A stretch of 57,486 bases of DNA from Nitrospira sp. (GTDB taxonomy: Bacteria > Nitrospirota > Nitrospiria > Nitrospirales > Nitrospiraceae): contig JABFSU010000136.1 of assembly GCA_013140455.1 (NCBI GenBank), forward strand, positions 1-57,486, given 5' to 3'. The notes beneath the pieces are model-generated. The model worked only from the letters and a program-made list of their open reading frames with translations. It was not told where the DNA came from and did not search any database. Positions 7,949-17,265 of the stretch are shown one piece after another (the first letter of the stretch is position 1; every line of letters begins with the position of its first letter). Made by a program: the position numbers and the translations under genes.

Positions 7949-8983
7949 CTAGGTTCGGCCACGATGGGCGCGGGAGAAATACTTCTTTTGGTACTTTTCG
8001 ACGGCTTTATTGTGTTCGACCAGCGTGGCGGAAAACTGATGCGTCCCGTCATTCTTCGATACAAAGTACAGGTACGGTGAAACAGCTGGAAACAGCGTCG
8101 CCCTGATGGCCTGTGCCCCGGGATTGGCGATCGGCCCCGGCGGCAAACCGGCCCACCGATAGGTGTTATAGGGGCTGGGATGTGAGAGATCCTTTTTATG
8201 GAGATTGCCGTCGAAATCCGGTAACCCGTAGATGACAGTCGGGTCACTCTGGAGGGGAATCTTTTTCTGCAGCCGGTTGTGGAACACCGATGAGATTTGC
8301 GGCCGCTCCTCACCAGAACCCGTTTCCTTTTCAATGACCGAGGCCAGCGTCAAGACCTGATGGAGCGTGAGATGAATATCCTTCGCCCGTGCCTGCCATT
8401 CCGGTGTAACCACCTGATTGAGTTGCTCCACCATCGTCCTGATGACCTCTCTGGCCGATACCGGCTTGGGAAACCGATAGGTATCGGGATAGAGATAGCC
8501 TTCCAGCGTCTCGGCTGAAATCCCGAGCGTCTTGATGAGGCTCTTGTCCTTGACGAGACGCAGGAACTCGGCGCGATCCGTGACCTGATGCTGCGCCAGG
8601 ACATCGGCGATCTGCGCCATGGTATAGCCCTCGGGGATCGTGACCGCGTGCAGAACCACCCGTCCGGCCAGAAGCTTGGAGAGAATGTCGGCCGGAGGCA
8701 TCGCCGGATTCAGTTCATATTCACCGGGACGAATCTTCCGGTCAGCTTCGAGGGCTTTCCCGAGCAGGACAAACGCCGAGCGGCTCTTGATGAGCCGTTC
8801 GCGCTCAAGCAGACCCGCGACATGCTGAAATGTGGAGCCTTCGGCGATGACGACGACTTTGGAGGGAGGATGCTCGGCTTCGGTGACGACCGGGGCTTCA
8901 GCCCATTTCATCATCTGATAGGCGGCCACCCCGGCGAGTGCGACGGCGAGGACGAGCACGATGAGAATCACGCGCAGCTTCAT
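7949..8983 (-). CDS. mltG: Endolytic murein transglycosylase MltG (YceG)
   Basis: 344 residues. An N-terminal membrane anchor (residues 4-24, LRVILIVLVLAVALAGVAAY) is followed by a LysM-like part and the YceG catalytic domain with the catalytic glutamate in LASVIEKETG and the conserved end FVSKNDGTHQFSATLVEHN. MltG cuts nascent glycan strands in the periplasm and sets peptidoglycan chain length. The start is fixed by the anchor. Its first 86 bases are overlapped in another frame by the 3' end of ruvX. Confidence 0.93.
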   Translation of the reverse strand: MKLRVILIVLVLAVALAGVAAYQMMKWAEAPVVTEAEHPPSKVVVIAEGSTFQHVAGLLERERLIKSRSAFVLLGKALEADRKIRPGEYELNPAMPPADILSKLLAGRVVLHAVTIPEGYTMAQIADVLAQHQVTDRAEFLRLVKDKSLIKTLGISAETLEGYLYPDTYRFPKPVSAREVIRTMVEQLNQVVTPEWQARAKDIHLTLHQVLTLASVIEKETGSGEERPQISSVFHNRLQKKIPLQSDPTVIYGLPDFDGNLHKKDLSHPSPYNTYRWAGLPPGPIANPGAQAIRATLFPAVSPYLYFVSKNDGTHQFSATLVEHNKAVEKYQKKYFSRAHRGRT

Positions 8984-9482
8984 AGGGACGTCCGGCTACT
9001 GGGTGAGGCCCGTTGTCCGGCTCCACCCCTTCTTCGGTCTCCGTTGGATGAGCTTGAACCGGAGAGGGTGACTGAGCCTCCAGATAACTCTGCAAGAGAA
9101 TGGCGGCGGCGATCCGATCGACCATCCCTTTGCGTTTCTTCCATCCGACATCGGCGGCGATGAGTAGCTGTTCCGCATCCTTCGTGGTCAGCCGCTCGTC
9201 CCACGTGACCACCGGAACCGGCAACGCATCGGCGAGCCGTTCGAGAAACTGATGCACCGCCTGCACCGCCAGGCCTTCTTCGCCGTTCAACCGCAGCGGG
9301 AGGCCCAACAACACCTTCCCAACTTCGTGAGTCTTGACCAGATCCAGGATATGAGCGATGTCCAGATCCAGCGTCCGCCGCTCGTAGGTTTCCAACGGCT
9401 GAGCCGTCCAGCCCAGCTCATCGCTCAAGGCGACGCCGATCCGTTTGGTGCCGTGATCCAGAGCAAGAATACGGCTAGGCAT
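8898..9482 (-). CDS. ruvX: Holliday-junction resolvase-like / pre-16S nuclease RuvX (YqgF)
   Basis: 194 residues from the ATG at 9482 (MPSRILALDHGTKRIGVAL). The RNase-H-like fold has catalytic Asp in LALDHGTKRIG, Glu in TWDERLTT and the C-terminal Asp in KKRKGMVDRIAA. It takes part in 16S rRNA 5' maturation and possibly recombination. The usual family length is about 140-155, and the core ends near residue 137. The remaining ~57 residues are Pro/Arg-rich and run 86 bases into mltG in another frame, so they may be a genuine extension or a frameshift artefact. It starts 4 bases after the alaS stop. Confidence 0.88.
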   Translation of the reverse strand: MPSRILALDHGTKRIGVALSDELGWTAQPLETYERRTLDLDIAHILDLVKTHEVGKVLLGLPLRLNGEEGLAVQAVHQFLERLADALPVPVVTWDERLTTKDAEQLLIAADVGWKKRKGMVDRIAAAILLQSYLEAQSPSPVQAHPTETEEGVEPDNGPHPVAGRPYEAARDSHRARPRRRTRRGGRLSDDEMG

Positions 9483-9486
9483 GAGT

Positions 9487-12153
9487 TTACCGCTGAAGGG
9501 CAGATTCGACCAGACCAAAGACCTTTTCCAGCGCAGCATCGAGACGGGATACATCCTTGCCGCCGGCCTGCGCCATCTCGGGGCGCCCACCACCCGTACC
9601 CCCGACTTCCGCGGCCAGGACCTTAATTAAATCTCCGGCTTTGAGCTTGCTGATCAGATCTTTTGTGACCACGACGAGGAGGGCGACTTTGCCGTCTTCG
9701 GTCGCGGCGCCAAGGGCAACCACGCCGCTCTTCATCTTATCCCGCAATTGATCGGCCAGCGCCCGCATGCCGTTCACATCCAACCCGTCGGTCCGCTGTA
9801 CATGCACCGGCACACCGGCTACGGTCTTCGCACTCGATGCCACCGCCGACCCGCTAGCCATCTTCAATTTTAACTCTTCCAGTTCACGCTCTTTGTCCTT
9901 CAGTTGCGTCAGCACCTTGCGGGTCTTGTTCACCAGCTCAGACGGACCGACCTTGAGCAGATCGGATAATTCTCGCATCTCCCCTTCCGCCTTTTTCAAC
10001 AGCGCAAAGGCTCCGCTGCCGGTCTGGGCTTCGATACGCCGCACACCTGCCGCAACACCCGTCTCCGATACGATGCGGAACAGCCCGATCTCGCCGGTGT
10101 GCCGGCAATGCGTGCCGCCACAGAGCTCCTTGCTGAAGGATTCGACCGTGACCACCCGTACCTGCTCGCCGTATTTATCGCCGAAGAACGCCAGGGCGCC
10201 CTTCGCAACCGCATCCTGGATGCTCATTACTTCGGTCGAGACCGTTTCATTTTTGCGAATCTCGCTGTTCACCACGGTCTCAATTTCGTCGATATCGCGG
10301 GTCGAGAGCGGGCGGAAATGCGCGAAGTCGAACCGCAAGCGGTTCGGCCCGACCAACGATCCGTACTGCTTTACATGAGGGCCTAACATGTCTCGCAACG
10401 CCGCATGCACCAAATGCGTCGCCGTGTGGTTCCGCGCCGCGTCCTGGCGGGTCGTCGCATTGACCGACATCCGCAGTTGCTCGCCCTCCCTGATCCGTCC
10501 CTTGGTCACGATCCCCTTATGCAGAATCAGCGTCGGGGCAGGTCTGGTCGTCTCCTTGATCTCCAACCGGCCTTCCGGGCCGACCAACAACCCCTGATCA
10601 CCCATCTGGCCACCGCCCTCGGCGTAGAACGGCGTGACATCAAGCGCCACTTCAACTTCATCACCCTCGGCCGCTTCCTTCACCATCCGGTCAGACTTGA
10701 GGATCGCCTGCAGCACTGCATCGGTGTCCAGACGGTCGTAGCCGACGAACTTCGTCGCGCCCAGACGCCCGGCCAACTCCGATACCGCCGGCCTCGCCGT
10801 TTCTTGCTCAAACCCGCCGGTCTTGCGCGCGCGGTTCCGCTGTTCCTCGATTGCCTGATCAAAGCCCGTCTCATCGACCGTCATGCCTAACTCGCGGCAG
10901 GCTTCACCGATGAGGTCCATCGGAAACCCATATGTATCGTAGAGCTTGAAGACATCGGTCCCGGACAACTGCGTCCTGCCGGCTGAACGGGCCTTCTCAA
11001 TCATCTCGGTGAGAATCGGGAGGCCCTGATCGAGGGTGGCGATGAATCGTTCTTCTTCGCCTCGCGTGGCTTCCGCGATAGTCCCCGCCGCAGCCTTCAC
11101 TTCAGAGTAAGCCTCAGCCATTTGATCGACAACTGTGGCGGTCAACTCATGCAGAAACGGCTCTCGAATGTCGAGTAACCGACCATGTCTCGCAGCCCGA
11201 CGCAGGATCCGCCTGAGAACATACCCTCGACCTTCGTTTGACGGCAGTACCCCATCTGCAATTAGGAAAGTAATTGCGCGGAGATGGTCCGCGATGACGC
11301 GAAGCGACATCGTGGATGTTTTTTCTTCTCCTTCTAATTCTAGATACGCAGTCGCTACATCTTTTCCTAAAGGACCAGCCCGTTTGGCAACGGCCTCAAG
11401 CAATGGTGTAAATAAGTCGCTGTCGTAGTTACTAAACTTCCTCTGCGCGACCGCCGCCAGACGCTCCAGCCCCATACCGGTATCGATGCTGGGCTTCGGC
11501 AGCGGATTCAACTTCCCGGAGGCATCCCGATTGTACTGCATGAAGACGAGGTTCCAGATCTCGATGACCCGGTCGCCCTCGCCGTTCGGCGTATCGTCGC
11601 CCGGCACTGCCGGCCCTTGGTCGAAATGGAGTTCCGAGCAGGGTCCGCAGGGACCCGTATCGCCCATCTGCCAGAAATTGTCCTTTTCACCGCACCGGAC
11701 GATGCGGGAGGGGGACACACCAATCTTCTTCCAGAGCTGATCGGCTTCATCGTCCTCGCGGAAGACCGTCACCCACATCCGGCTCTTGTCGAGCCCGACC
11801 GTCTTGGTCAGAAACTCCCAGCCGAAGAGAATGGCGTCTTCTTTGAAATAGTCGCCGAACGAGAAATTCCCCAGCATCTCGAAGAAGGTGTGATGGCGCC
11901 TGGTGTAGCCGACGTTTTCGAGATCGTTATGCTTCCCGCCGGCCCGCAGGCACTTTTGCACCGTCACGGCGCGCTTGTACGCGCGCGATTCCTCGCCAAG
12001 AAACACCCGCTTGAATTGATTCATCCCGGCATTCGTAAAAAGCAGGGTCGGATCGGCCTGGGGAATCAAGGCCGAACTCGGCACCGCCTGGTGCCCCTGT
12101 TGCTCGAAATACCGGATAAATGACTGGCGAAGTTCGCGCGCACTATTCTTCAT
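9487..12153 (-). CDS. alaS: Alanyl-tRNA synthetase
   Basis: 888 residues, full length. A class II catalytic core is at the N-terminus (GHQAVPSSALIPQADPTLLF, FTNAGMNQFK, TGMGLERLA). The editing domain has zinc/catalytic motifs HTATHLVHAAL and ELCGGTHCRHTG, and the C-Ala domain ends in a Gly-rich GGTGGGRPEMAQAGG. It charges tRNA-Ala and hydrolyses Ser/Gly mischarged tRNA. The ATG overlaps the recX stop by 4 bases (ATGA-type coupling). Confidence 0.97.
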   Translation of the reverse strand: MKNSARELRQSFIRYFEQQGHQAVPSSALIPQADPTLLFTNAGMNQFKRVFLGEESRAYKRAVTVQKCLRAGGKHNDLENVGYTRRHHTFFEMLGNFSFGDYFKEDAILFGWEFLTKTVGLDKSRMWVTVFREDDEADQLWKKIGVSPSRIVRCGEKDNFWQMGDTGPCGPCSELHFDQGPAVPGDDTPNGEGDRVIEIWNLVFMQYNRDASGKLNPLPKPSIDTGMGLERLAAVAQRKFSNYDSDLFTPLLEAVAKRAGPLGKDVATAYLELEGEEKTSTMSLRVIADHLRAITFLIADGVLPSNEGRGYVLRRILRRAARHGRLLDIREPFLHELTATVVDQMAEAYSEVKAAAGTIAEATRGEEERFIATLDQGLPILTEMIEKARSAGRTQLSGTDVFKLYDTYGFPMDLIGEACRELGMTVDETGFDQAIEEQRNRARKTGGFEQETARPAVSELAGRLGATKFVGYDRLDTDAVLQAILKSDRMVKEAAEGDEVEVALDVTPFYAEGGGQMGDQGLLVGPEGRLEIKETTRPAPTLILHKGIVTKGRIREGEQLRMSVNATTRQDAARNHTATHLVHAALRDMLGPHVKQYGSLVGPNRLRFDFAHFRPLSTRDIDEIETVVNSEIRKNETVSTEVMSIQDAVAKGALAFFGDKYGEQVRVVTVESFSKELCGGTHCRHTGEIGLFRIVSETGVAAGVRRIEAQTGSGAFALLKKAEGEMRELSDLLKVGPSELVNKTRKVLTQLKDKERELEELKLKMASGSAVASSAKTVAGVPVHVQRTDGLDVNGMRALADQLRDKMKSGVVALGAATEDGKVALLVVVTKDLISKLKAGDLIKVLAAEVGGTGGGRPEMAQAGGKDVSRLDAALEKVFGLVESALQR

Positions 12154-12641
12154 GAGTCAAGTCCTTCATGTCCAAAGCGAGCCCGTATAGTACGCTCGAT
12201 CGTCTCTTCTTCGAAACCCCACTGACGTAGGAGGCGGACTGCCTGAAGAACGCTCACTCGACGCCCCTTGCGCTGCCAGGCCTTGAGCGCCCGTCGGGCA
12301 AGGGTTTCTTCATCAATCTCACGAAGGGCCTCTTGGACGGCCTCTTCAGCGACGGCTTCCTGAATCCCCTTGGCTTGCAACTCGGCTGACAACCGTTCAC
12401 GCCCCATCGGCTGTCGAGCCATCCGGCTCTCGACCCACCGCCCGGCATAGGCGCGATCATCGAGATACCGGAGATCGGACAACCGGCTGAGGGCCTGCTT
12501 CGCCTGTGCAGCCGACGCCCCTTTGCTCAGCAAAAACTGCTCAACCTGGGCCACGGTCCGATCCCAGCGAGCCAGATACCGCACGGCAAGGTGCATCCAC
12601 TCTTCGTGGGATGATGGCGCCGTCCGTTTTTTCGCACCCAC
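12150..12641 (-). CDS. recX: Regulatory protein RecX
   Basis: 163 residues built from three-helix RecX repeats (LAVRYLARWDRTVAQVEQFL, then LRYLDDRAYAGRWVESRM with the conserved DDxxYA, then a RALKAWQRKGR-type repeat). RecX caps RecA filaments and restrains their growth. It lies 11 bases after recA on the same strand, as usual, and is translationally coupled to alaS downstream. Confidence 0.93.
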   Translation of the reverse strand: MGAKKRTAPSSHEEWMHLAVRYLARWDRTVAQVEQFLLSKGASAAQAKQALSRLSDLRYLDDRAYAGRWVESRMARQPMGRERLSAELQAKGIQEAVAEEAVQEALREIDEETLARRALKAWQRKGRRVSVLQAVRLLRQWGFEEETIERTIRARFGHEGLDS

Positions 12642-12652
12642 AGGTCTGTCGC

Positions 12653-13735
12653 CTATTTATGGGCCCGCTTCTCCTCACCCTTCTCCGCCTTGGCCGCAGG
12701 CTTCTCTTCTTTGGGCTCGGGCCGCTTCGCATTGCGGGCAGGCACCCCGGCCAATTCACGGAGCTTGGCTTCAACTTCCAGGGCTACGGCTGGATTATTC
12801 TTGAGAAAGTCCCGTGCTGCATCACGGCCCTGGCCGACCCGTTCCCCTTTATAGGAGTACCAGGCCCCGGACTTATCGATAATCTTCTTCTCGACCCCGA
12901 TATCGACCAGTTCGCCGGTCTTGGAAATGCCTTCGGCAAACATGATGTCGAACTCCGCCTGGCGGAACGGCGGCGCCATCTTGTTCTTCACCACCTTCAC
13001 CCGAACCCGGTTCCCCATCACATCCTGGCCTTCTTTCACGGATTCGATGCGGCGGATATCCAGGCGGACCGAGGAATAGAACTTCAACGCATTGCCGCCG
13101 GTGGTCGTTTCAGGATTGCCGAACATCACCCCGATCTTCATGCGGATCTGGTTGATGAAAATCAACGTCGTCTGAGACTTGGAGATGGCCGCGGTCAGCT
13201 TGCGCAACGCCTGCGACATGAGCCGGGCCTGCAAGCCCATATGCGAATCGCCCATTTCACCTTCGATTTCAGCCCGCGGCGTGAGCGCGGCAACCGAGTC
13301 CACCACGATCAGATCGATTGCTCCGCTCCGGACCAGCGTCTCGGCGATTTCCAAGGCCTGTTCACCGGTATCCGGCTGTGAGACAAGCAACTCATCCGCC
13401 TGCACACCAAGTTTTTGGGCATAGGTCAAATCCAGAGCATGTTCCGCGTCGATAAACGCCGCCACGCCACCGGTTTTCTGCACTTCGGCAATACAGTGGA
13501 GCGTCATCGTCGTCTTCCCGGACGACTCTGGACCGAAAATCTCAATGACCCGTCCGCGCGGTAAGCCCCCGACGCCAAGAGCGATATCCAACCCCAACGA
13601 CCCGGTCGAGATGGCCGGAACATCGGCAGGACGTTCATCCGTCCCCAGCTTCATAATGGCGCCCTTCCCGTACTGCTTCTCGATCTGCGAGAGGGCCAAC
13701 TCTAACGCGCGTTTTTTGTCGTCTTTCTCTGACAT
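12653..13735 (-). CDS. recA: Recombinase RecA
   Basis: 360 residues. It forms ATP-dependent filaments on single-stranded DNA for strand exchange and SOS coprotease activity. Walker A is GPESSGKTT; the allosteric strand [24 protein letters not shown] is present, and so is [17 protein letters not shown]. The C-terminal tail is Lys/Glu-rich, as usual. It heads the recA-recX-alaS run. A perfect TATAAT lies about 40 bases upstream. I could not recognise a LexA box in the leader. Confidence 0.98.
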   Translation of the reverse strand: MSEKDDKKRALELALSQIEKQYGKGAIMKLGTDERPADVPAISTGSLGLDIALGVGGLPRGRVIEIFGPESSGKTTMTLHCIAEVQKTGGVAAFIDAEHALDLTYAQKLGVQADELLVSQPDTGEQALEIAETLVRSGAIDLIVVDSVAALTPRAEIEGEMGDSHMGLQARLMSQALRKLTAAISKSQTTLIFINQIRMKIGVMFGNPETTTGGNALKFYSSVRLDIRRIESVKEGQDVMGNRVRVKVVKNKMAPPFRQAEFDIMFAEGISKTGELVDIGVEKKIIDKSGAWYSYKGERVGQGRDAARDFLKNNPAVALEVEAKLRELAGVPARNAKRPEPKEEKPAAKAEKGEEKRAHK

Positions 13736-13774
13736 GAGTTTCTCCTACAGGATTAGAAGGAATCAGGAAGGGGG

Positions 13775-13780
13775 ATTATA
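13775..13780 (-). promoter_or_regulatory. -10 element of the recA promoter
   Basis: A perfect TATAAT on the minus strand, 40 bases upstream of the recA ATG, in an otherwise GC-rich stretch. The -35 region (TAGGTT at 17 bases) is poor, so an activator or an unusual spacing is possible. An intervening Shine-Dalgarno (TAGGAG) precedes the ATG. Confidence 0.5.
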
Positions 13781-13921
13781 CCCAAGCGGGAAAAGGAAAC
13801 CTAGAGCGGAATGGTGGTCCATCGAGCGGTGACCATACGAAAAATCCCTCCATTCAACGGCCAATGATCCTGACGAGAGGGACCCACAAATGAATCCGCA
13901 CGTGATGGAGAATAACTTGCT

Positions 13922-14602
13922 ATGCTGCACATACCAAAAGCCGAGCATGCCACGCGTGGATCAATGATGAAGGTCTACGAACACAACGACCCCGACTCTC
14001 TGCGCCCCCGGACCCACCCTTGGACCGACGGTGAATCCAATCCTGCTCACAAGTATTATGATTTTCGTGCGCGGCCTGAACTCATCCGGTCGTCGATTGA
14101 GGATCTGCAGGAGTGGGGGACCTACCCTGCAACTGAAACTTTTTATCGGCTCCTTGAATGGCTCAATGGATCACAGTCGGCCCTTGAGTCCAATGACTGT
14201 GCCTTTAGCGGCGCGACCGCCAATATAAGTACAGAGTTCTCCAAGCACCTGCAGTGTTCCGGCCGCCTGATGATGCTCTACCGGGACCTATCATTGAATA
14301 CATCCCCGGAACAGATACGCTGGTTGATCAACGCCACCGCTCACGCCGTGAGAGAAATCGATCCGGCATTTGAATGGGGTGCCGTCGGGGCTACTATTAC
14401 CTCGGTCAGATTTTCAACCCTGCCTGGTCCCCCGGAACGGCAACGGGGACAGCAACTCATGTTGTCGTTCTGGGCGTGGGGGGAGGATGAGCCTGAGGTG
14501 ATGACCAATCTCGATCGCACCTTTCGCAACATGACAGCAGTACTTCAAGAAGTATCACACAAGGTCCGTCAGACATCGTCAGATACCACCCCGGACGATT
14601 AG
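13922..14602 (+). CDS. Hypothetical protein, 226 residues
   Basis: Not recognised. A soluble-looking protein, rich in aromatic and charged residues (WTDGESNPAHKYYDFRARP near the start, SFWAWGEDEPEVM near the end), with no signal peptide or membrane segment. It is transcribed divergently from recA and ends with a 4-base convergent overlap with thpR. The start is uncertain: ATG 13922 (used) or the tandem ATGs at 13961/13964, none with a strong ribosome site. Codon use resembles the neighbours. Confidence 0.6.
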   Translation: MLHIPKAEHATRGSMMKVYEHNDPDSLRPRTHPWTDGESNPAHKYYDFRARPELIRSSIEDLQEWGTYPATETFYRLLEWLNGSQSALESNDCAFSGATANISTEFSKHLQCSGRLMMLYRDLSLNTSPEQIRWLINATAHAVREIDPAFEWGAVGATITSVRFSTLPGPPERQRGQQLMLSFWAWGEDEPEVMTNLDRTFRNMTAVLQEVSHKVRQTSSDTTPDD

Positions 14603-15207
14603 CCGGTCAGCCTCACTTGCCATAGCTTCGTATAGACCGACCCGGTCGGCCGCAACTCGCTCTGCATCAGGGAGACCGACTCCACCGCCAGCGCATTTAA
14701 TGACAGCGGCCGCGCCAGCACCTTGCTCGAAGCCAGAGCTTCGCCGAACTCACGCGCGCCGGCTTTGATCCGGGCCAACGTCAAATGCGGGCTCAAGGGT
14801 CTGCTGTCCGGCGCGAAGCCGAAAGAATCGCAGCAGGCTTCGGCCGACGCATGCAACTCAGCCAGCCGCTTGGCCTCCGCGCCTTGCTCCCACAGTTCCG
14901 CGGCCCCGACCCACAGGACGCGGGGAGCTTGCAAAACAGGAAAGGCTCCCAGCCGTTCGAGAGGAATAGACAGCGCTCGATGATCTTGTAAGGCCGCGGC
15001 AAGCGCTTCGCGCAATGGCTCAATAGCCTGTTCGTCGGTATCGCCCAGAAACTTGATCGTGAGATGAATCGAGGCGGCTTGCACCCATGAGATGCGCACG
15101 GCCCTCGGCAACACATTGGCGAGAGATGATTTGAGATCCTGCTGAATCCGCGCAATCTGGGCTCGAACGTCCTCGGACAATTCGACAGCCAGAAAGGCAC
15201 GAATCAT
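14599..15207 (-). CDS. thpR: RNA 2',3'-cyclic phosphodiesterase (2'-5' RNA ligase family)
   Basis: 202 residues of the 2H phosphoesterase superfamily, with both catalytic HxTx motifs (SIHLTIKFLGDTDE and SPHLTLARIK). It starts MIRAFLAVELSEDVR, as in LigT/ThpR. The enzyme hydrolyses 2',3'-cyclic phosphate RNA ends and can ligate tRNA halves in vitro. The ATG overlaps the stop of cinA by 4 bases, so the two are likely cotranslated. Confidence 0.92.
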   Translation of the reverse strand: MIRAFLAVELSEDVRAQIARIQQDLKSSLANVLPRAVRISWVQAASIHLTIKFLGDTDEQAIEPLREALAAALQDHRALSIPLERLGAFPVLQAPRVLWVGAAELWEQGAEAKRLAELHASAEACCDSFGFAPDSRPLSPHLTLARIKAGAREFGEALASSKVLARPLSLNALAVESVSLMQSELRPTGSVYTKLWQVRLTG

Positions 15208-16505
15208 GTCCGGCCCCGGTCGATCAGCCAGAGGCGCAGAAGATTGAGGGCGGCCTGCGACGACCGCTGCTTGATGACCGATCGGTCGCCGTGAAAGCGA
15301 AACTCTTTTGCAATGGCTTCCCCCGTCCCGCCGTCGATTCCGACATAGACCAATCCAACCGGCTTGGTTGCGGTCGCACCACCCGGCCCGGCAATGCCGG
15401 TGACACTCAGCCCGACGGATACTCCGGCCCGTTCACGGATGCCCTTGGCCATGGCCGCCGCCACTTCCCGGCTGACCGCGCCATGTTTCGCAATCAGTTC
15501 AGCCGGCACCCCCAGCATCTCAATCTTCGACTGATTACTGTAGCAAATCACTCCCCGATCGACGTAGGCAGATGATCCCGGCACCTGCGTCAGGCGATGG
15601 CCGATCAAACCGCCGGTGCAGGACTCTGCCAGTGCCACCGTCCGGCCCTGCGCAGCCAGCAATCGCCCCACCACTTCCTCCATCGTCTCCCGCCCCTCGG
15701 CAAAGAGACAGTCCTTCAATCTGGTACGGACATCCTGTGCTAGGGAGGACAACAGCTCATCCGACACCAGCCGCGCACCGCCGGACTTCGTCGTCAACGA
15801 CACCAGCACACCCATCGGCGATGCCAGCAAACCCAGATCGATCGGAAGGCCTTTGGGAATCAGTCCCAACAGTTTGGCATCGACATCCGCCTCCGGAACA
15901 CCCCAGGTGTGAAAGATGTGTCGAATGATCGGTTGCGGGAGGGTGTTATGAGAACGGGCGAGTTGCTCTGCCAGGAGCGGAATGACGGACTCCGTCATCA
16001 TCGCTTCCATCTCGCGCGGCACGCCGGGGAGCGAGACGAGCGTCGCCCCTTTCCATTCAAGCAGAAACCCCGGCGCAGAGCCGACCGGATTCGCCAGCAC
16101 GGTCGCACCGGCAGGAATCGTCGCCTGCCGCAACTGCCCTTTGTTCGGCTGCCGTCCCCATTGAGCCAGCCGTGCCGTCATCCCGTCGAGCGCCGCTTTT
16201 CGGCGGGCCAACCGCCGCCCGGTTGCCTTTGCCACCGCTTCTCTCGTGCAATCGTCTACCGTCGGCCCCAGCCCGCCGGTCAGGATGACCACCCCGGCGC
16301 GACTCACGGCAGTCTTGAGCACCTGCACCATGTCGGCCTGATCGTCGCCGACAATCGACTTAAACCGGACCTCGATCCCGAGTTTCCCCAGCGCCTCGGT
16401 AATAAAGATCGAATTGCTGTCGGACCGTCCGCCGACCAATAGTTCGGACCCGACAGCAATCGTTTCAGCAGTGACCGAGCGATGAGCGGAGCGGACAGGA
16501 TTCAT
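15204..16505 (-). CDS. cinA: CinA-family protein (NMN amidohydrolase / ADP-ribose pyrophosphatase)
   Basis: 433 residues from the ATG at 16505; the frame is open upstream, but homology begins at TAETIAVGSELLVGG. The N-terminal MoaB-like (COG1058) domain has TGGLGPTVDDCTREA. The C-terminal PncC domain has AESCTGGLIGHRLTQVPGSSAY and VTGIAGPGG. The enzyme deamidates nicotinamide mononucleotide in the pyridine-nucleotide cycle. It is coupled to thpR by a 4-base overlap and lies just downstream of the unknown exported protein at 16522-17106. Confidence 0.93.
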   Translation of the reverse strand: MNPVRSAHRSVTAETIAVGSELLVGGRSDSNSIFITEALGKLGIEVRFKSIVGDDQADMVQVLKTAVSRAGVVILTGGLGPTVDDCTREAVAKATGRRLARRKAALDGMTARLAQWGRQPNKGQLRQATIPAGATVLANPVGSAPGFLLEWKGATLVSLPGVPREMEAMMTESVIPLLAEQLARSHNTLPQPIIRHIFHTWGVPEADVDAKLLGLIPKGLPIDLGLLASPMGVLVSLTTKSGGARLVSDELLSSLAQDVRTRLKDCLFAEGRETMEEVVGRLLAAQGRTVALAESCTGGLIGHRLTQVPGSSAYVDRGVICYSNQSKIEMLGVPAELIAKHGAVSREVAAAMAKGIRERAGVSVGLSVTGIAGPGGATATKPVGLVYVGIDGGTGEAIAKEFRFHGDRSVIKQRSSQAALNLLRLWLIDRGRT

Positions 16506-16521
16506 ACGGCATGACTTTCTA

Positions 16522-17106
16522 TTATTGGATTCCGGCAAAATCGAGGACGAAACTCTCCGCGCCGCCGGATGCGGGAAACACCGTGATGGTCGTCTTCGCC
16601 CGGGGATCGAAATCGTTGTAGTCGAACGACGCCACCACTTTCGCCTTGAAACGAGGGCGCTCCGGCCAGGCGGCACTGCGATTCGCCTGCCCGTCGAACC
16701 GCACCGTCACCGGCTTGATTGTACGACCGGCTTGATCGAACACGATGTAGCTCTCCTGGGCAAAGGCCGGCACATCCCCGAAGATCACGGTGCTGACCAA
16801 CATCGTCTTCGTCTCCAGCACCTGGGCCACATCGGCCTCGCCGGGTTGCAGACCCCGAAGCGCCATATGTGTCGCCATCACGGAGAGCGCCCCCAGTTTC
16901 GTGATGAGAAATCCACTCGGATGCAGTTCATCCCGGGCACCGAACCGCACATAAAACGAATCCGGGGCCTTTCCTTGCGCTGCCGCTGCGTTCCCTGCAT
17001 CGAGCGCGGCCTGCACCTGTTCGGAACTCGGTTGACTCTCGATCGCCATCGCCGGGATCGCGCAGGAGAGAGCCAATACTGTCAAACGAATGACCATCAG
17101 CATCAT
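16522..17106 (-). CDS. Hypothetical exported protein with a G-tract start
   Basis: 194 residues from ATG 17106; an in-frame ATG at 17121 is the alternative. Signal peptide MMLMVIRLTVLALSCAIPAMA, then a soluble domain (FYVRFGARDELHPSGFLITKLG, YIVFDQAGRTIKPVTVRFDG) of no family I recognise. Nine consecutive G residues (minus strand, bases 17119-17111) lie between the two ATGs. They could act as a strong ribosome site for the second ATG, or slip and switch the first in or out of frame. Divergent from the Cld-family gene; 16 bases upstream of cinA. Confidence 0.65.
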   Translation of the reverse strand: MMLMVIRLTVLALSCAIPAMAIESQPSSEQVQAALDAGNAAAAQGKAPDSFYVRFGARDELHPSGFLITKLGALSVMATHMALRGLQPGEADVAQVLETKTMLVSTVIFGDVPAFAQESYIVFDQAGRTIKPVTVRFDGQANRSAAWPERPRFKAKVVASFDYNDFDPRAKTTITVFPASGGAESFVLDFAGIQ

Positions 17107-17184
17107 GGCGCCCCCCCCCATGGAATGAAGCCGTACCAGATCGTTTTTCCACTGTCAACGAACCGCGCGGCGCGTTTTCGCCCG

Positions 17185-17214
17185 TTGACAAAACAAAAGA
17201 CGAAGTGCTAAAGA
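17185..17214 (+). promoter_or_regulatory. Promoter of the Cld-family gene
   Basis: TTGACA (17185-17190, perfect) with TAAAGA (17209-17214) after 18 bases. The predicted start leaves a leader of about 45 bases ending in a strong CGGAGGAG ribosome site before ATG 17266. Confidence 0.55.
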
Positions 17215-17265
17215 ATCCGCTCTTTACATACCTGCCTTTTCAAGAAGTTATACGGAGGAGTTCCG

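Noticed and set aside
13736-13921. LexA/SOS box upstream of recA
   Set aside because: No GAAC-N4-GTTC or CTGT-N8-ACAG type dyad was found.
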